Origin: Sphingomonas sp. BK580
GTDB taxonomy: Bacteria; Pseudomonadota; Alphaproteobacteria; Sphingomonadales; Sphingomonadaceae
Length of the DNA: 64,000 nt
Direction: 5' to 3'
Assembly: GCF_014194975.1 (NCBI RefSeq)
Contig: NZ_JACIAY010000001.1
Location: 186,001 to 250,000 of the forward strand
Shown here in pieces: positions 1 to 7,766 of this stretch. Numbering within the stretch: position 1 is the stretch's first letter; each line of letters opens with the position of its first letter. The notes under the pieces were generated by a model that worked only from the letters and a program-made list of their open reading frames with translations, had not been told where the DNA came from and made no database searches. Both the position numbers and the translations under genes were made by a program.

Positions 1-1
1 C

Positions 2-829
2 GAATGGCTCGCTGGCCAGCTCGGCTCACCCGACCTGCGCGTGCTCGACGCCAGCTACGACGCGCTGCTGCCTGGCGAGCCGCCGCGCGACCACGCCGCC
101 GAGTATCGCGCCGGCCATGTGCCGGGCGCGCTCTACATGGACCTCTCCGGCTTCTCCGACACGGCGAGCGACCTGCCCTCGACCATGCCGGGCGCCACGC
201 AGTTCGCCGACCGCGCCGCCCGGCTCGGGATCGATCGCGCCACGCGCATCGTGCTCTACGACGACGCGCCCCACCATACCGCGGCGCGCGCCTGGGTGAT
301 GCTGCGCGCCTTCGGCTACGATGGGGTCGCGCTGCTCGACGGCGGGTTGGCGGCGTGGAAGCGGGCGGGTCTCCCGCTCGAGCAGGGCGACGGCGCGGTA
401 CCGCCGCGCCCGGTCGACGCCGGCGCGAGCACGACGGGGCTGCGCGACCTCGCCGCTATGCGCACGATCCAGCGCGACGCGAGCGCACAGATCATCGACG
501 CGCGCTCGGCGGCGCGCTTCACCGGCGCGGAGCCCGACCCGCGCGCCGGCGTCGCCCCCGGCCATATGCCCGGCGCGCGCAACCTGCCCTATAAGGGGCT
601 ATTCGACGCGGACGGTCGGTGGAAGCGCGACGAGGCGCTCGCCGACGCCTTCCTTGAGGCGGGCGTCGATCTCGACCGTCCGATGGTGATGACCTGCGGC
701 TCCGGCATCACCGCCAGCGTGCTCGCCTTCGGCGCGCACCTGCTCGGGCGCGACGCCGCGGTCTATGACGGCAGCTGGACCGAGTGGGGCGCGGACCCGA
801 GCACGCCCAAGGCGACGGGGGCGGCATGA
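2..829 (+). CDS. sseA: 3-mercaptopyruvate sulfurtransferase (SseA-type rhodanese), 5' end outside window
   Basis: Two tandem rhodanese domains; the frame is open to the left edge, so only about 275 residues are visible and the true start lies upstream. The visible N-terminus (EWLAGQLGSPDLRVLDASY) is the usual opening of the first, non-catalytic rhodanese domain. The second domain ends with the active-site loop CGSGITA, whose Cys carries the persulfide; CGSG(V/I)TA is typical of mercaptopyruvate rather than thiosulfate sulfurtransferases. The family moves sulfur from 3-mercaptopyruvate to acceptors such as thiols or cyanide in the cytoplasm. Its TGA overlaps the ATG of the next gene (ATGA), so the two sulfur-metabolism genes are probably translationally coupled. 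Confidence 0.92.
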   Translation, partial: EWLAGQLGSPDLRVLDASYDALLPGEPPRDHAAEYRAGHVPGALYMDLSGFSDTASDLPSTMPGATQFADRAARLGIDRATRIVLYDDAPHHTAARAWVMLRAFGYDGVALLDGGLAAWKRAGLPLEQGDGAVPPRPVDAGASTTGLRDLAAMRTIQRDASAQIIDARSAARFTGAEPDPRAGVAPGHMPGARNLPYKGLFDADGRWKRDEALADAFLEAGVDLDRPMVMTCGSGITASVLAFGAHLLGRDAAVYDGSWTEWGADPSTPKATGAA

Positions 830-2019
830 GCGAAGAATCGGTCAAGCCCGCCACGCGCGTCGTCCAGGCCGGGCGCCGCGACGAGTGGACCGCCGGGGTC
901 GTCAACACGCCGGTGTGGCGGGCCTCCACCATCCTCTACGACGACGTCGCGCACCTGCGCGCGACCGGCGCGCGCGACACGCACCACCGCCTCTTCTACG
1001 GCCGCCGCGGCACGCCGACGCAGTGGAGCCTCGCCGACGCGCTCACCGAGCTCGAGCCCGGGGCCGAGGCGACCTTCCTCTATCCGTCGGGCGTCGCGGC
1101 GATCGCGGCCTGCCTGCTGACCCTGTTGTCGCCCGGTGACGAGCTGCTGCTGGTCGACAGCGCCTATGACCCGACCCGCTCGCTCGCCGACAAGCTGCTC
1201 GCGCGGATGGGGATCACCACCCGCTACTATGATCCGCTGATCGGCGCCGGCATCGCCGGGCTGATCGGCGAGCGCACCCGCGTGATCTTCATGGAGAGCC
1301 CGGGCAGCCTCACCTTCGAGGTGCAGGACGTGCCCGCGATCGTCGCCGCCGCCACGGCGCGCGGGGTAGCGACGGTGATCGACAACACCTGGGCGACGCC
1401 GCTGCTGTTCCCGGTGATCGGGCTCGGGGTTGATTACTCGGTGCTCGCCTGCACAAAATATGTCGGCGGTCATTCCGACGTGATGATGGGCTCGGTCACC
1501 GCGGCACCGGGGCGCTTCGCGGCGCTGCGCGACACGAGCTTCCAGCTCGGCCAGGTGATCAGCGCCGATGACGCCTTCCTCGGCAGCCGCGGGCTGCGCA
1601 CGATGGCGGTGCGACTGGCGCAGCACGAGCGCAACGCGCTGGCGGTGGCGCGCTGGCTGGAGGCGCGGCCCGAGGTGGCGCGCGTGCTCCACCCGGCGCT
1701 GCCGTCGTGCCCGGGGCACGAGCTGTGGCAGCGCGACTTCGCGGGCGCTTCGGGGCTGTTCTCGTTCGTGCTAGCCGGTGGCAGCGACGCGGCGCGCGCG
1801 GCGCTGATCGACTCGCTCGACCATTTCGGCATCGGCTACAGCTGGGGCGGGTTCGAGAGCCTCGCGGTGCCGATCGATCCGCAGCGCCACCGCAGCGCGA
1901 CGGAGTGCGCGTTCGAGGGGCCGCTGGTGCGACTGCAGATCGGGCTGGAGGATCCGGACGACCTGATCGCCGACCTGGAGCGCGGGCTGGCGGCGTGGCG
2001 CGCGGTGATGGAAGGGTAG
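826..2019 (+). CDS. metC: cystathionine beta-lyase (Cys/Met metabolism PLP enzyme)
   Basis: 397 residues of fold-type I PLP enzyme. The ATG at 826 is chosen because it overlaps the sseA stop as ATGA; the frame is open further left but inside sseA. The PLP lysine lies in VLACTKYVGGHSD, and the cofactor-binding stretch YPSGVAAIAACLL is present, both as in the MetC branch. Expected reaction: cystathionine to homocysteine, pyruvate and ammonia in methionine biosynthesis. Related gamma-synthases and gamma-lyases share the fold, so substrate choice rests on overall resemblance to alphaproteobacterial MetC. The pairing with sseA suggests a shared role in sulfur amino acid turnover. Confidence 0.87.
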   Translation: MSEESVKPATRVVQAGRRDEWTAGVVNTPVWRASTILYDDVAHLRATGARDTHHRLFYGRRGTPTQWSLADALTELEPGAEATFLYPSGVAAIAACLLTLLSPGDELLLVDSAYDPTRSLADKLLARMGITTRYYDPLIGAGIAGLIGERTRVIFMESPGSLTFEVQDVPAIVAAATARGVATVIDNTWATPLLFPVIGLGVDYSVLACTKYVGGHSDVMMGSVTAAPGRFAALRDTSFQLGQVISADDAFLGSRGLRTMAVRLAQHERNALAVARWLEARPEVARVLHPALPSCPGHELWQRDFAGASGLFSFVLAGGSDAARAALIDSLDHFGIGYSWGGFESLAVPIDPQRHRSATECAFEGPLVRLQIGLEDPDDLIADLERGLAAWRAVMEG

Positions 2020-2057
2020 CAATTAGGCGCGGCTACTCGGCCAGGCCGCCGACAACC

Positions 2058-2153
2058 CTCATCCCGGCCTTGAGCCGGGATCCATGGTGCCGCTCACACG
2101 CCGGCAGCGACGCTCGCGGCACGATGGATGCCGGGTCAGGCCCGGGATGACGG
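2058..2153. repeat. composite palindromic intergenic repeat, type A
   Basis: Opens with a hairpin whose arms are ATCCCGGC and GCCGGGAT around CTTGA, and closes with CCGGG-TCAGG-CCCGG. The outer ends (catcccgg and ccgggatg) are also mutually inverted, so the element can fold as one long structure. Close copies lie at 24694-24791 and 57907-58001. It sits after metC and before the convergent bamF, where a two-way transcription stop or mRNA 3' end would be useful. Confidence 0.8.
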
Positions 2154-2180
2154 AGTTAGGTCGAACCTCCTGACCATCCC

Positions 2181-2259
2181 GGTGCTCCTGCGCACGCAGG
2201 AGCCCAGAGCCACGCGCGTCAGTCCTGCGGCCCTGGGCTCCGGCGTTCGCCGGAGCACG
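2181..2259. repeat. composite palindromic intergenic repeat, type B
   Basis: Two perfect 9-bp hairpins, GCTCCTGCG/CGCAGGAGC (2184-2203) and GCTCCGGCG/CGCCGGAGC (2237-2256), are separated by about 33 bases that begin with cagagc and end with ctggg. The same two-hairpin layout recurs at 9513-9595. It lies directly beside the type A copy in the 275-base gap between metC and bamF. Confidence 0.78.
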
Positions 2260-2294
2260 GCTCCGCGGCTGAGATGAGCGCCTGTCCCCGCCCC

Positions 2295-2762
2295 TTACTG
2301 CTGCGGCGTCGGCGTGGCAGGCGCCGGCGTCGCCGGCGCGCTCGCGGCGGCACCCGCGCTCGCGCGCGCGTCCTGGCCGTCGCCCTGCGGCGCGGCGATG
2401 ATGTCGCGCGTGGTCTGGCCCTTGTCGACGACGTTGGTCTGAGGGTCGCCCGCCTCCGAGCGGATGCCCGCGGGCGCCGCGCCGGTGCCACCGGCCTGGT
2501 CGACCACGCCCGCCTCGGCCGCACTGCGCTGCGCCGGGCCGCCGAACAGCGCGTCGAGCGCCTGCGCCTGCGGGTTGTTGCCCTGGGTGCGCGCGGCGCC
2601 CGGTTGCGGTGGGACCAGCGCGAAGTCGGGCGGGATGATCAGCGGCGCCTGGCGCGCCACCGCGAACTCGTCGGGGCGGGCGCGGTCGTAGCCGCGCTTG
2701 CCGCAGCCGGCGAGCAGGGCGAGCATCGCCATACCGGACACCGCGACGACAGACTTACGCAT
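2295..2762 (-). CDS. bamF: BamF-type lipoprotein (DUF3035)
   Basis: 155 residues. A lipoprotein signal peptide ends in the lipobox LLAGC, so the mature protein starts at Cys and is lipid-anchored. The conserved block RPDEFAVARQAPLIIPPDFALVPP is the hallmark of DUF3035, the family described as BamF, an alphaproteobacterial accessory lipoprotein of the beta-barrel assembly machine. The tail is low-complexity Ala/Pro/Thr. Two in-frame ATGs exist, at 2768 and 2762; the GGAGA motif abuts the first but lies 6 bases from the second, so 2762 is preferred. Either start overlaps the end of lspA, which makes it the last gene of the folA-ribF-ileS-lspA-bamF run. Confidence 0.8.
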   Translation of the reverse strand: MRKSVVAVSGMAMLALLAGCGKRGYDRARPDEFAVARQAPLIIPPDFALVPPQPGAARTQGNNPQAQALDALFGGPAQRSAAEAGVVDQAGGTGAAPAGIRSEAGDPQTNVVDKGQTTRDIIAAPQGDGQDARASAGAAASAPATPAPATPTPQQ

Positions 2763-3267
2763 GGACATTCTCCGAAGGATCGGGGCGCTTCTCGCGGATC
2801 AGGAGCGCGCGCACCAGCAGAATCAGCACGCCGATCGTAATCGCGGCGTCGGCGACGTTGAAGACCAGGAAGGGCCGCCACTCGCCGAAATGGAGGTCGG
2901 CGAAGTCGACCACATAGCCCAGCCGCACGCGATCGAGGATGTTGCCGAGCGCGCCGCCCAGCACCAGCCCCAGCGCGGCCTGCTCGCCGGTCTTCTCCTC
3001 GCGGAACATCCACACCGCCACCGCCACCGCGATCGCGCCGGTGAAGGCGACGAGCAGCCAGCGCATCGTGTCGGTCTCGGCGCGCAGCATGCCGAGCGAC
3101 ACGCCCTCGTTCTTGGTGAAGCGCAGGTCGAAGATCGGCAGGATCTCGCGATAGGCGCCGAGGAAGTCGATCGCGAGCGGGCCGGTGACGACCCATTTCA
3201 CGAGCTGGTCGACGACGAATACGATCAGCGCGATCGCGAGCCCGAGGCGCGGCAGCGAGCGGCTCAC
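2755..3267 (-). CDS. lspA: lipoprotein signal peptidase (signal peptidase II)
   Basis: 170-residue inner-membrane aspartyl protease that removes signal peptides from prolipoproteins after diacylglycerol transfer. Four hydrophobic segments are visible. The two catalytic Asp motifs are ILDRVRLGYVVDF and FNVADAAITIG. The GTG start at 3267 overlaps the ileS stop as GTGA. Its immediate downstream neighbour, bamF, encodes one of its likely substrates. The ileS-lspA order is widespread in proteobacteria. Confidence 0.96.
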   Translation of the reverse strand: MSRSLPRLGLAIALIVFVVDQLVKWVVTGPLAIDFLGAYREILPIFDLRFTKNEGVSLGMLRAETDTMRWLLVAFTGAIAVAVAVWMFREEKTGEQAALGLVLGGALGNILDRVRLGYVVDFADLHFGEWRPFLVFNVADAAITIGVLILLVRALLIREKRPDPSENVHA

Positions 3268-6098
3268 GCGCCCTCCCCCACCACGGTCGCGCAGCGGTCG
3301 CAGAGCGAGTCGTCCACCGTCACCTCGGGGAGGTGCCGCCAGCAGCGACCGCATTTGTGAAAGTCGGTCCGGATCACGTCGACGCTTCCGCCCGCCGTCA
3401 CCTTGGCCACGATGAACGCCTCGGCGAGCTGCGCGGCGTCGAGCGGCAGGTCGGGCACGCTCACCTCCGCCTCCAGGCTGGAACGCACCGTCTTCTCGCG
3501 GCGCAGCGGCTCGATCGCCTCGGTGACGCGGACGCGCAGCGCGCGCACCGCCTGCCAGCGCGCCGAGAGGTCCTCGGCGGCGGGATCGGGCAGCAGCGGC
3601 CACTCGAGGAAGTGGACCGAGCTCGCCTCGTCGGGGAAGCGCGCCTGCCACACCTCCTCGGCGGTGAAGACCAGCACCGGCGCGGCGTAGCGCACCAGAG
3701 CGTGGAACAGCACGTCGAGGACGGTGCGATAGCTGCGGCGCTTCACGTCGGCGGCGGCGTCGCAGTAGAGCGAGTCCTTGCGCACGTCGAAGAAGAAGGC
3801 CGACAGGTCCTCGTTGGCGAAATCGGCGAGCAGGCGGACGTAGCGGTTGAACTCGAAGCCGCGCGCCGCCTCCCGCAGCTCCATGTCGAGCGCGTGGAGC
3901 AGGTGGAGCACGTAGCGCTCCAGCTCGGGCATCTCGGCCACGGGCACGCGCTCCTCCTCGGCGAAGCCGTCGAGCGCGCCGAGCAGGTAGCGGAAGGTGT
4001 TGCGCAGCTTGCGGTACGAGTCCGAGGCGGTGGCGAGCACCTCCTTGCCGATGCGGATGTCGTCGAAATAGTCGGTCGACACCGCCCACAGCCGCAGGAT
4101 GTCCGCGCCCGACTCGCCGATCACCTTGAGCGGGTCGACGACGTTGCCGAGGCTCTTCGACATCTTGCGCCCCTGGCCGTCGAGCGCGAAGCCGTGGGTG
4201 AGCACCGCGTCATAGGGCGCGCGCCCGCGCGTGCCGCAGCTCTCCAGCAGCGACGACTGGAACCAGCCGCGATGCTGGTCGGAGCCCTCGATGTAGAGGT
4301 TGGCACGCGTGCCCTCTCCGTAACGCGCCTCGACGACGAAGGCGTGGGTCGAGCCCGAGTCGAACCACACGTCGAGGATGTCGTTGACCGGCTCATAGTC
4401 GCCGAGGTCGTGCGCCTCGCCGAGCAGCGCCTGGTGGTCGGCGGTGAACCAGGCGTCGGCGCCGCCGTCGCGGAAGGCCGCGACGATCCGCGCGTTGACC
4501 GCCGGGTCGTTGAGATACTGGCCGGTGGCGCGGTTCACGTAGAGCGCGATCGGCACGCCCCAGGCGCGCTGGCGGCTGATCACCCAGTCGGGGCGGCCCT
4601 CCACCATCGAGCGGATGCGGTTCTCCGCGCGCGGCGGCACCCACTGGGTCCGCGCGATCGCGTCGAGCGCGAGCTGGCGGAGGGTGGCGCCGTTGCCGCG
4701 CTCGGCCTCGCCCGCCGCACTCGCCCCGGCATCGGCGGAGTCACCCGCCGCCGCGCCGTTCGCCACGTCCATCGGGATGAACCACTGCGGGGTCGCGCGG
4801 AAGATCACCTTCGCCTTGGAGCGCCACGAGTGCGGGTAGCTGTGCTGGAAATCGTCGCTCGCGCCGAGCAGCGCGCCCGCCGCGCGCAGGTCGGTGCAGA
4901 TCGGCCCCTCGCTGGCGACGAACTTCTTGTTGATCACGCTGCCCTGCCCACCGAGCCAGGCCCAGTCGGCGCGGTAGAAGCCCGCGGCGTCGACCGCGAA
5001 CACCGGCTCGATGCCGTTGGCCTTGCACAGCAGGAAGTCGTCCTCGCCGTGGTCGGGCGCCATGTGGACCAGCCCGGTGCCCGCGTCGGTGGTGACGAAC
5101 TCGCCCTCGAGGAACGGCCGCGGCGTCGCGAAGAAGCCGCCGAGGTGATGCATCGGGTGGCGGGCAGTGGCGCCCTCCAGCACGGGGCCTTTGATGAGCG
5201 CGACGATCGTGCCCATCGGGATGCCGGTGCGCTTGGTGAAGGCGGGCATCAGCGGCTCGGCGACGAGATAGCGCCGGCCCTCGTGCTCGAACTGGAGATA
5301 GTCGATCGCCGAACCGTAGGCGAGCGCCTGGTTGACCGGGATCGTCCACGGCGTGGTCGTCCAGATCACCGCCAGCGTGCCCGCGAGCCCCGGATATTCG
5401 GGGCAGTCGATCACCTCGAAGCCGACGTCGATCTGGGTCGAGACGACGTCCTCATACTCGACCTCGGCCTCGGCGAGCGCGGTCTTCTCCACCGGGCTCC
5501 ACATCACCGGCTTGGCGCCGCGATAGAGCTGGCCGCTCTCGGCGAATTTGAGCAGCTCGCCCGCGATCACCGCCTCGGCCTCGTAGCGCATGGTGAGATA
5601 GGGATGGTCCCAGTCGCCCATCACGCCGAGCCGCTGGAACTGCTCCTTCTGGATCTGCACCCAATTGTCGGCATAGGCGCGGCACTCGGCGCGGAACTGC
5701 GCGACCGGCACCTGGTCCTTGTCGAGCTTCTTGGCGCGGTACGCCTCCTCGACCTTCCACTCGATCGGCAGGCCGTGGCAGTCCCAGCCGGGCACGTAGG
5801 GCGCGTCATAGCCCATCAGCGAGCGGCTGCGGACGATCACGTCCTTCAGCACCTTGTTCATCGCGTGGCCCATGTGGATGTCGCCGTTGGCGTAGGGCGG
5901 GCCGTCGTGGAGGATCCAGCGCTCGCGCCCCTGGCGCTGCTCGCGCAGTCGGTCGTACAGCCCGATCCGCTTCCAGCGGTCGAGGATCGCGGGCTCCTTC
6001 TGCGCGAGCCCCGCCTTCATCGGGAAGTCGGTCTTCGGCAGGAAGACGGTGTTGCGCCAGTCGCGCGGCGTGTCGGGTGCGTCGGCCATGTGGGGCAT
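3264..6098 (-). CDS. ileS: isoleucyl-tRNA synthetase
   Basis: 944-residue class I synthetase that charges tRNA-Ile. The HIGH-type motif is HMGH (about residues 71-75) in PYANGDIHMGH. The KMSKS loop is at about residue 645 (GRKMSKSLGNV). An editing (CP1) domain lies between them, with the TTTPWTIP signature. The C-terminus carries a Cys4 zinc site (CGRCW and CDRC), as in bacterial IleS1. Two start codons are possible, 6098 and 6089, with no clear Shine-Dalgarno to separate them. It begins 15 bases after the ribF stop and ends in a GTGA overlap with lspA. Confidence 0.97.
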   Translation of the reverse strand: MPHMADAPDTPRDWRNTVFLPKTDFPMKAGLAQKEPAILDRWKRIGLYDRLREQRQGRERWILHDGPPYANGDIHMGHAMNKVLKDVIVRSRSLMGYDAPYVPGWDCHGLPIEWKVEEAYRAKKLDKDQVPVAQFRAECRAYADNWVQIQKEQFQRLGVMGDWDHPYLTMRYEAEAVIAGELLKFAESGQLYRGAKPVMWSPVEKTALAEAEVEYEDVVSTQIDVGFEVIDCPEYPGLAGTLAVIWTTTPWTIPVNQALAYGSAIDYLQFEHEGRRYLVAEPLMPAFTKRTGIPMGTIVALIKGPVLEGATARHPMHHLGGFFATPRPFLEGEFVTTDAGTGLVHMAPDHGEDDFLLCKANGIEPVFAVDAAGFYRADWAWLGGQGSVINKKFVASEGPICTDLRAAGALLGASDDFQHSYPHSWRSKAKVIFRATPQWFIPMDVANGAAAGDSADAGASAAGEAERGNGATLRQLALDAIARTQWVPPRAENRIRSMVEGRPDWVISRQRAWGVPIALYVNRATGQYLNDPAVNARIVAAFRDGGADAWFTADHQALLGEAHDLGDYEPVNDILDVWFDSGSTHAFVVEARYGEGTRANLYIEGSDQHRGWFQSSLLESCGTRGRAPYDAVLTHGFALDGQGRKMSKSLGNVVDPLKVIGESGADILRLWAVSTDYFDDIRIGKEVLATASDSYRKLRNTFRYLLGALDGFAEEERVPVAEMPELERYVLHLLHALDMELREAARGFEFNRYVRLLADFANEDLSAFFFDVRKDSLYCDAAADVKRRSYRTVLDVLFHALVRYAAPVLVFTAEEVWQARFPDEASSVHFLEWPLLPDPAAEDLSARWQAVRALRVRVTEAIEPLRREKTVRSSLEAEVSVPDLPLDAAQLAEAFIVAKVTAGGSVDVIRTDFHKCGRCWRHLPEVTVDDSLCDRCATVVGEGA

Positions 6099-6113
6099 GG
6101 CCTTAGCGCCGCG

Positions 6114-7040
6114 TCAGCGCGCCAGCAACGCCCGCGCTCTCGCGCAGTCCGAGTCCATCTGCGCCACCAGCGCGTCGAGCGTATCGAACTTCGCCTCCGG
6201 GCGGATGTAGTCGACCAGCTCGACCTCGAGCGGCTGACCGTAGAGATCGCCGTAGAAGTCGAAGAAGAAGGGCTCGAGCAGCTCCTTGGGCGGGTCGAAG
6301 CTGGGGCGGATGCCGAGATTGGCGGCGCCGTCGAGCACGCGCCCGTCCGCCAGCCGCCCGCGCACCGCGTAGATGCCGTAGGCGGGGCGCAGATACTTGC
6401 CCATGTCGAGGTTGGCGGTGGGATAGCCGATGGTGCGGCCGAGCTTGTCGCCGTGCTGCACCACCCCCTCGATCGCGAACGGCCGGGTGAGCAGCCGCGC
6501 CGCGCCGCGCGGGTCGCCCGCGCCGAGCGCGGCGCGGACGCGCGTCGAGGAGACCGGCTCGCCGTCGAGCATCACCGCGCCGACGGTGTCGACCGAGAAG
6601 CCGTGCGCCGCGCCCGCGGCCCGCAGCGTGGCGATGTCGCCGCTCTTGCGGTGGCCGAAGGTGAAGTCCTCGCCGGTGACGACGCCGCCGACGCGCAGCG
6701 CGCCGACCAGCCGCTCCGCCACGAACGCGTCGGCGTGGAGCCCGGCGAGCGCCTCGTCGAAGTGGAACACCACCATCGCGTCGGCGCCAGCGGCGGCGAA
6801 GAGGCGCGCGCGCTGGTCGAGCGTGGTGAGCCGGAACGGCGGCGTGTCGGGGCGGAAGTAGCGCACTGGGTGCGGGTCGAAGGTGGCGACCAGCGCGGGG
6901 CGCCCTTCCGCGCGCGCGCGCTCGACCGCGCGGCCGACGACCGCCTGGTGACCGAGGTGAAAACCGTCGAAATTGCCCAGCGCGACGATCCCGTCGGCCA
7001 GCCCGGCCGGCACCGCCGAGCCGCCGTCAAGCCGCTCCAT
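6114..7040 (-). CDS. ribF: bifunctional riboflavin kinase / FAD synthetase
   Basis: 308 residues. The N-terminal nucleotidyl transferase half carries GNFDGFHLGHQAVV. The C-terminal flavokinase half carries the GYPTANLD motif. It converts riboflavin to FMN and then FAD in the cytoplasm. It sits between folA (39 bases upstream) and ileS (15 bases downstream) on the same strand, the usual ribF-ileS-lspA order. Confidence 0.96.
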   Translation of the reverse strand: MERLDGGSAVPAGLADGIVALGNFDGFHLGHQAVVGRAVERARAEGRPALVATFDPHPVRYFRPDTPPFRLTTLDQRARLFAAAGADAMVVFHFDEALAGLHADAFVAERLVGALRVGGVVTGEDFTFGHRKSGDIATLRAAGAAHGFSVDTVGAVMLDGEPVSSTRVRAALGAGDPRGAARLLTRPFAIEGVVQHGDKLGRTIGYPTANLDMGKYLRPAYGIYAVRGRLADGRVLDGAANLGIRPSFDPPKELLEPFFFDFYGDLYGQPLEVELVDYIRPEAKFDTLDALVAQMDSDCARARALLAR

Positions 7041-7079
7041 GCGCGGCGCCTTAGCGGCTCGGCTCGCGCGGTGCCAGCG

Positions 7080-7559
7080 TCACCGTGCCAGCGTGACGAA
7101 GTCGTAGGCGGGGCGCTCGCCCTCGGCCAGGTGCGACTCGCGCGCCAGCTCGCGCCAGCCGGTGAAGGCGGGGACGACCGCATCGCCCACCGGTTCGGCA
7201 TGGACCTCGGTGAGCTCGACGCGATCGGCGCGATCGAGCAGCAGCGCGAAGATCTCGGCGCCGCCGATCACCGCGACGCGCGCGTCCGGATCGCCCGCGC
7301 CGGCGAGTGCCAGCGCCGCGTCGGGCGTGTGCGCCACCTCGGCGCCGGCGGCCTGCCACGCCGGGTCGCGGGTGAGCACGACATGGCGGCGCCCGGGCAG
7401 CGGAGCGGGAAAGCCCTCGAACGTCTTGCGCCCCATCACCATCGCCTGCCCCATGGTGAGCGCCTTGAACCGCCTGAGATCGGCGGGCAGGTGCCAGGGC
7501 AGCCGCCCGTCGACGCCGATGACGCCGTTGTCGGCGCGCGCGAGAACGAAGGTGATCAT
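7080..7559 (-). CDS. folA: dihydrofolate reductase
   Basis: 159 residues, the normal length for chromosomal DHFR. Signatures visible are the N-terminal ARADNGVIGVDGRLPWHLP (active-site loop with Trp and Pro), MGRKTFEGFP for NADPH binding, and VIGGAEIFALLL near the C-terminus. It reduces dihydrofolate to tetrahydrofolate and so supports thymidylate synthesis; thyA lies about 7 kb away rather than adjacent. It is probably the first gene of the folA-ribF-ileS-lspA-bamF run. Confidence 0.96.
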   Translation of the reverse strand: MITFVLARADNGVIGVDGRLPWHLPADLRRFKALTMGQAMVMGRKTFEGFPAPLPGRRHVVLTRDPAWQAAGAEVAHTPDAALALAGAGDPDARVAVIGGAEIFALLLDRADRVELTEVHAEPVGDAVVPAFTGWRELARESHLAEGERPAYDFVTLAR

Positions 7560-7644
7560 GCGCGGCGTGGTAGCGGTCGGCGACGAAGCGGGCCAGTGGT
7601 ACGCCGGCTTCGCCCAAGTGACGCGCCGAGGCTCCGTTCACCCA

Positions 7645-7746
7645 CCGGCGTCATCCTGAACTCGTTTCAGGATGACGCCGGCGAGCAGGCGTCGCCATCC
7701 TCGCACCGGCGGCACCGTGGATGTCGAACCAAGTTCAGGATGACGC
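7645..7746. repeat. palindromic repeat with 16-bp perfect hairpin plus a second half copy
   Basis: At 7645-7681 a perfect 16-bp stem closes over the 5-base loop CTCGT; the inner part of the arms is GTCATCCTGAA / TTCAGGATGAC. A further half copy (ttcaggatgacgcc) lies at about 7733-7746. It occupies the 207-base gap between the ThDP enzyme and folA, both on the minus strand, where it could act as a terminator or mRNA end for the former. The GTCATCC/GGATGAC ends resemble type A elements. Confidence 0.75.
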
Positions 7747-7766
7747 CAGTCGGGTCGCACCTTACC

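Noticed and set aside
2058..2259. CRISPR array suggested by repeated palindromes
   Set aside because: The copies are dispersed over the whole window, are long two-hairpin elements, and lack regular spacers or cas genes.
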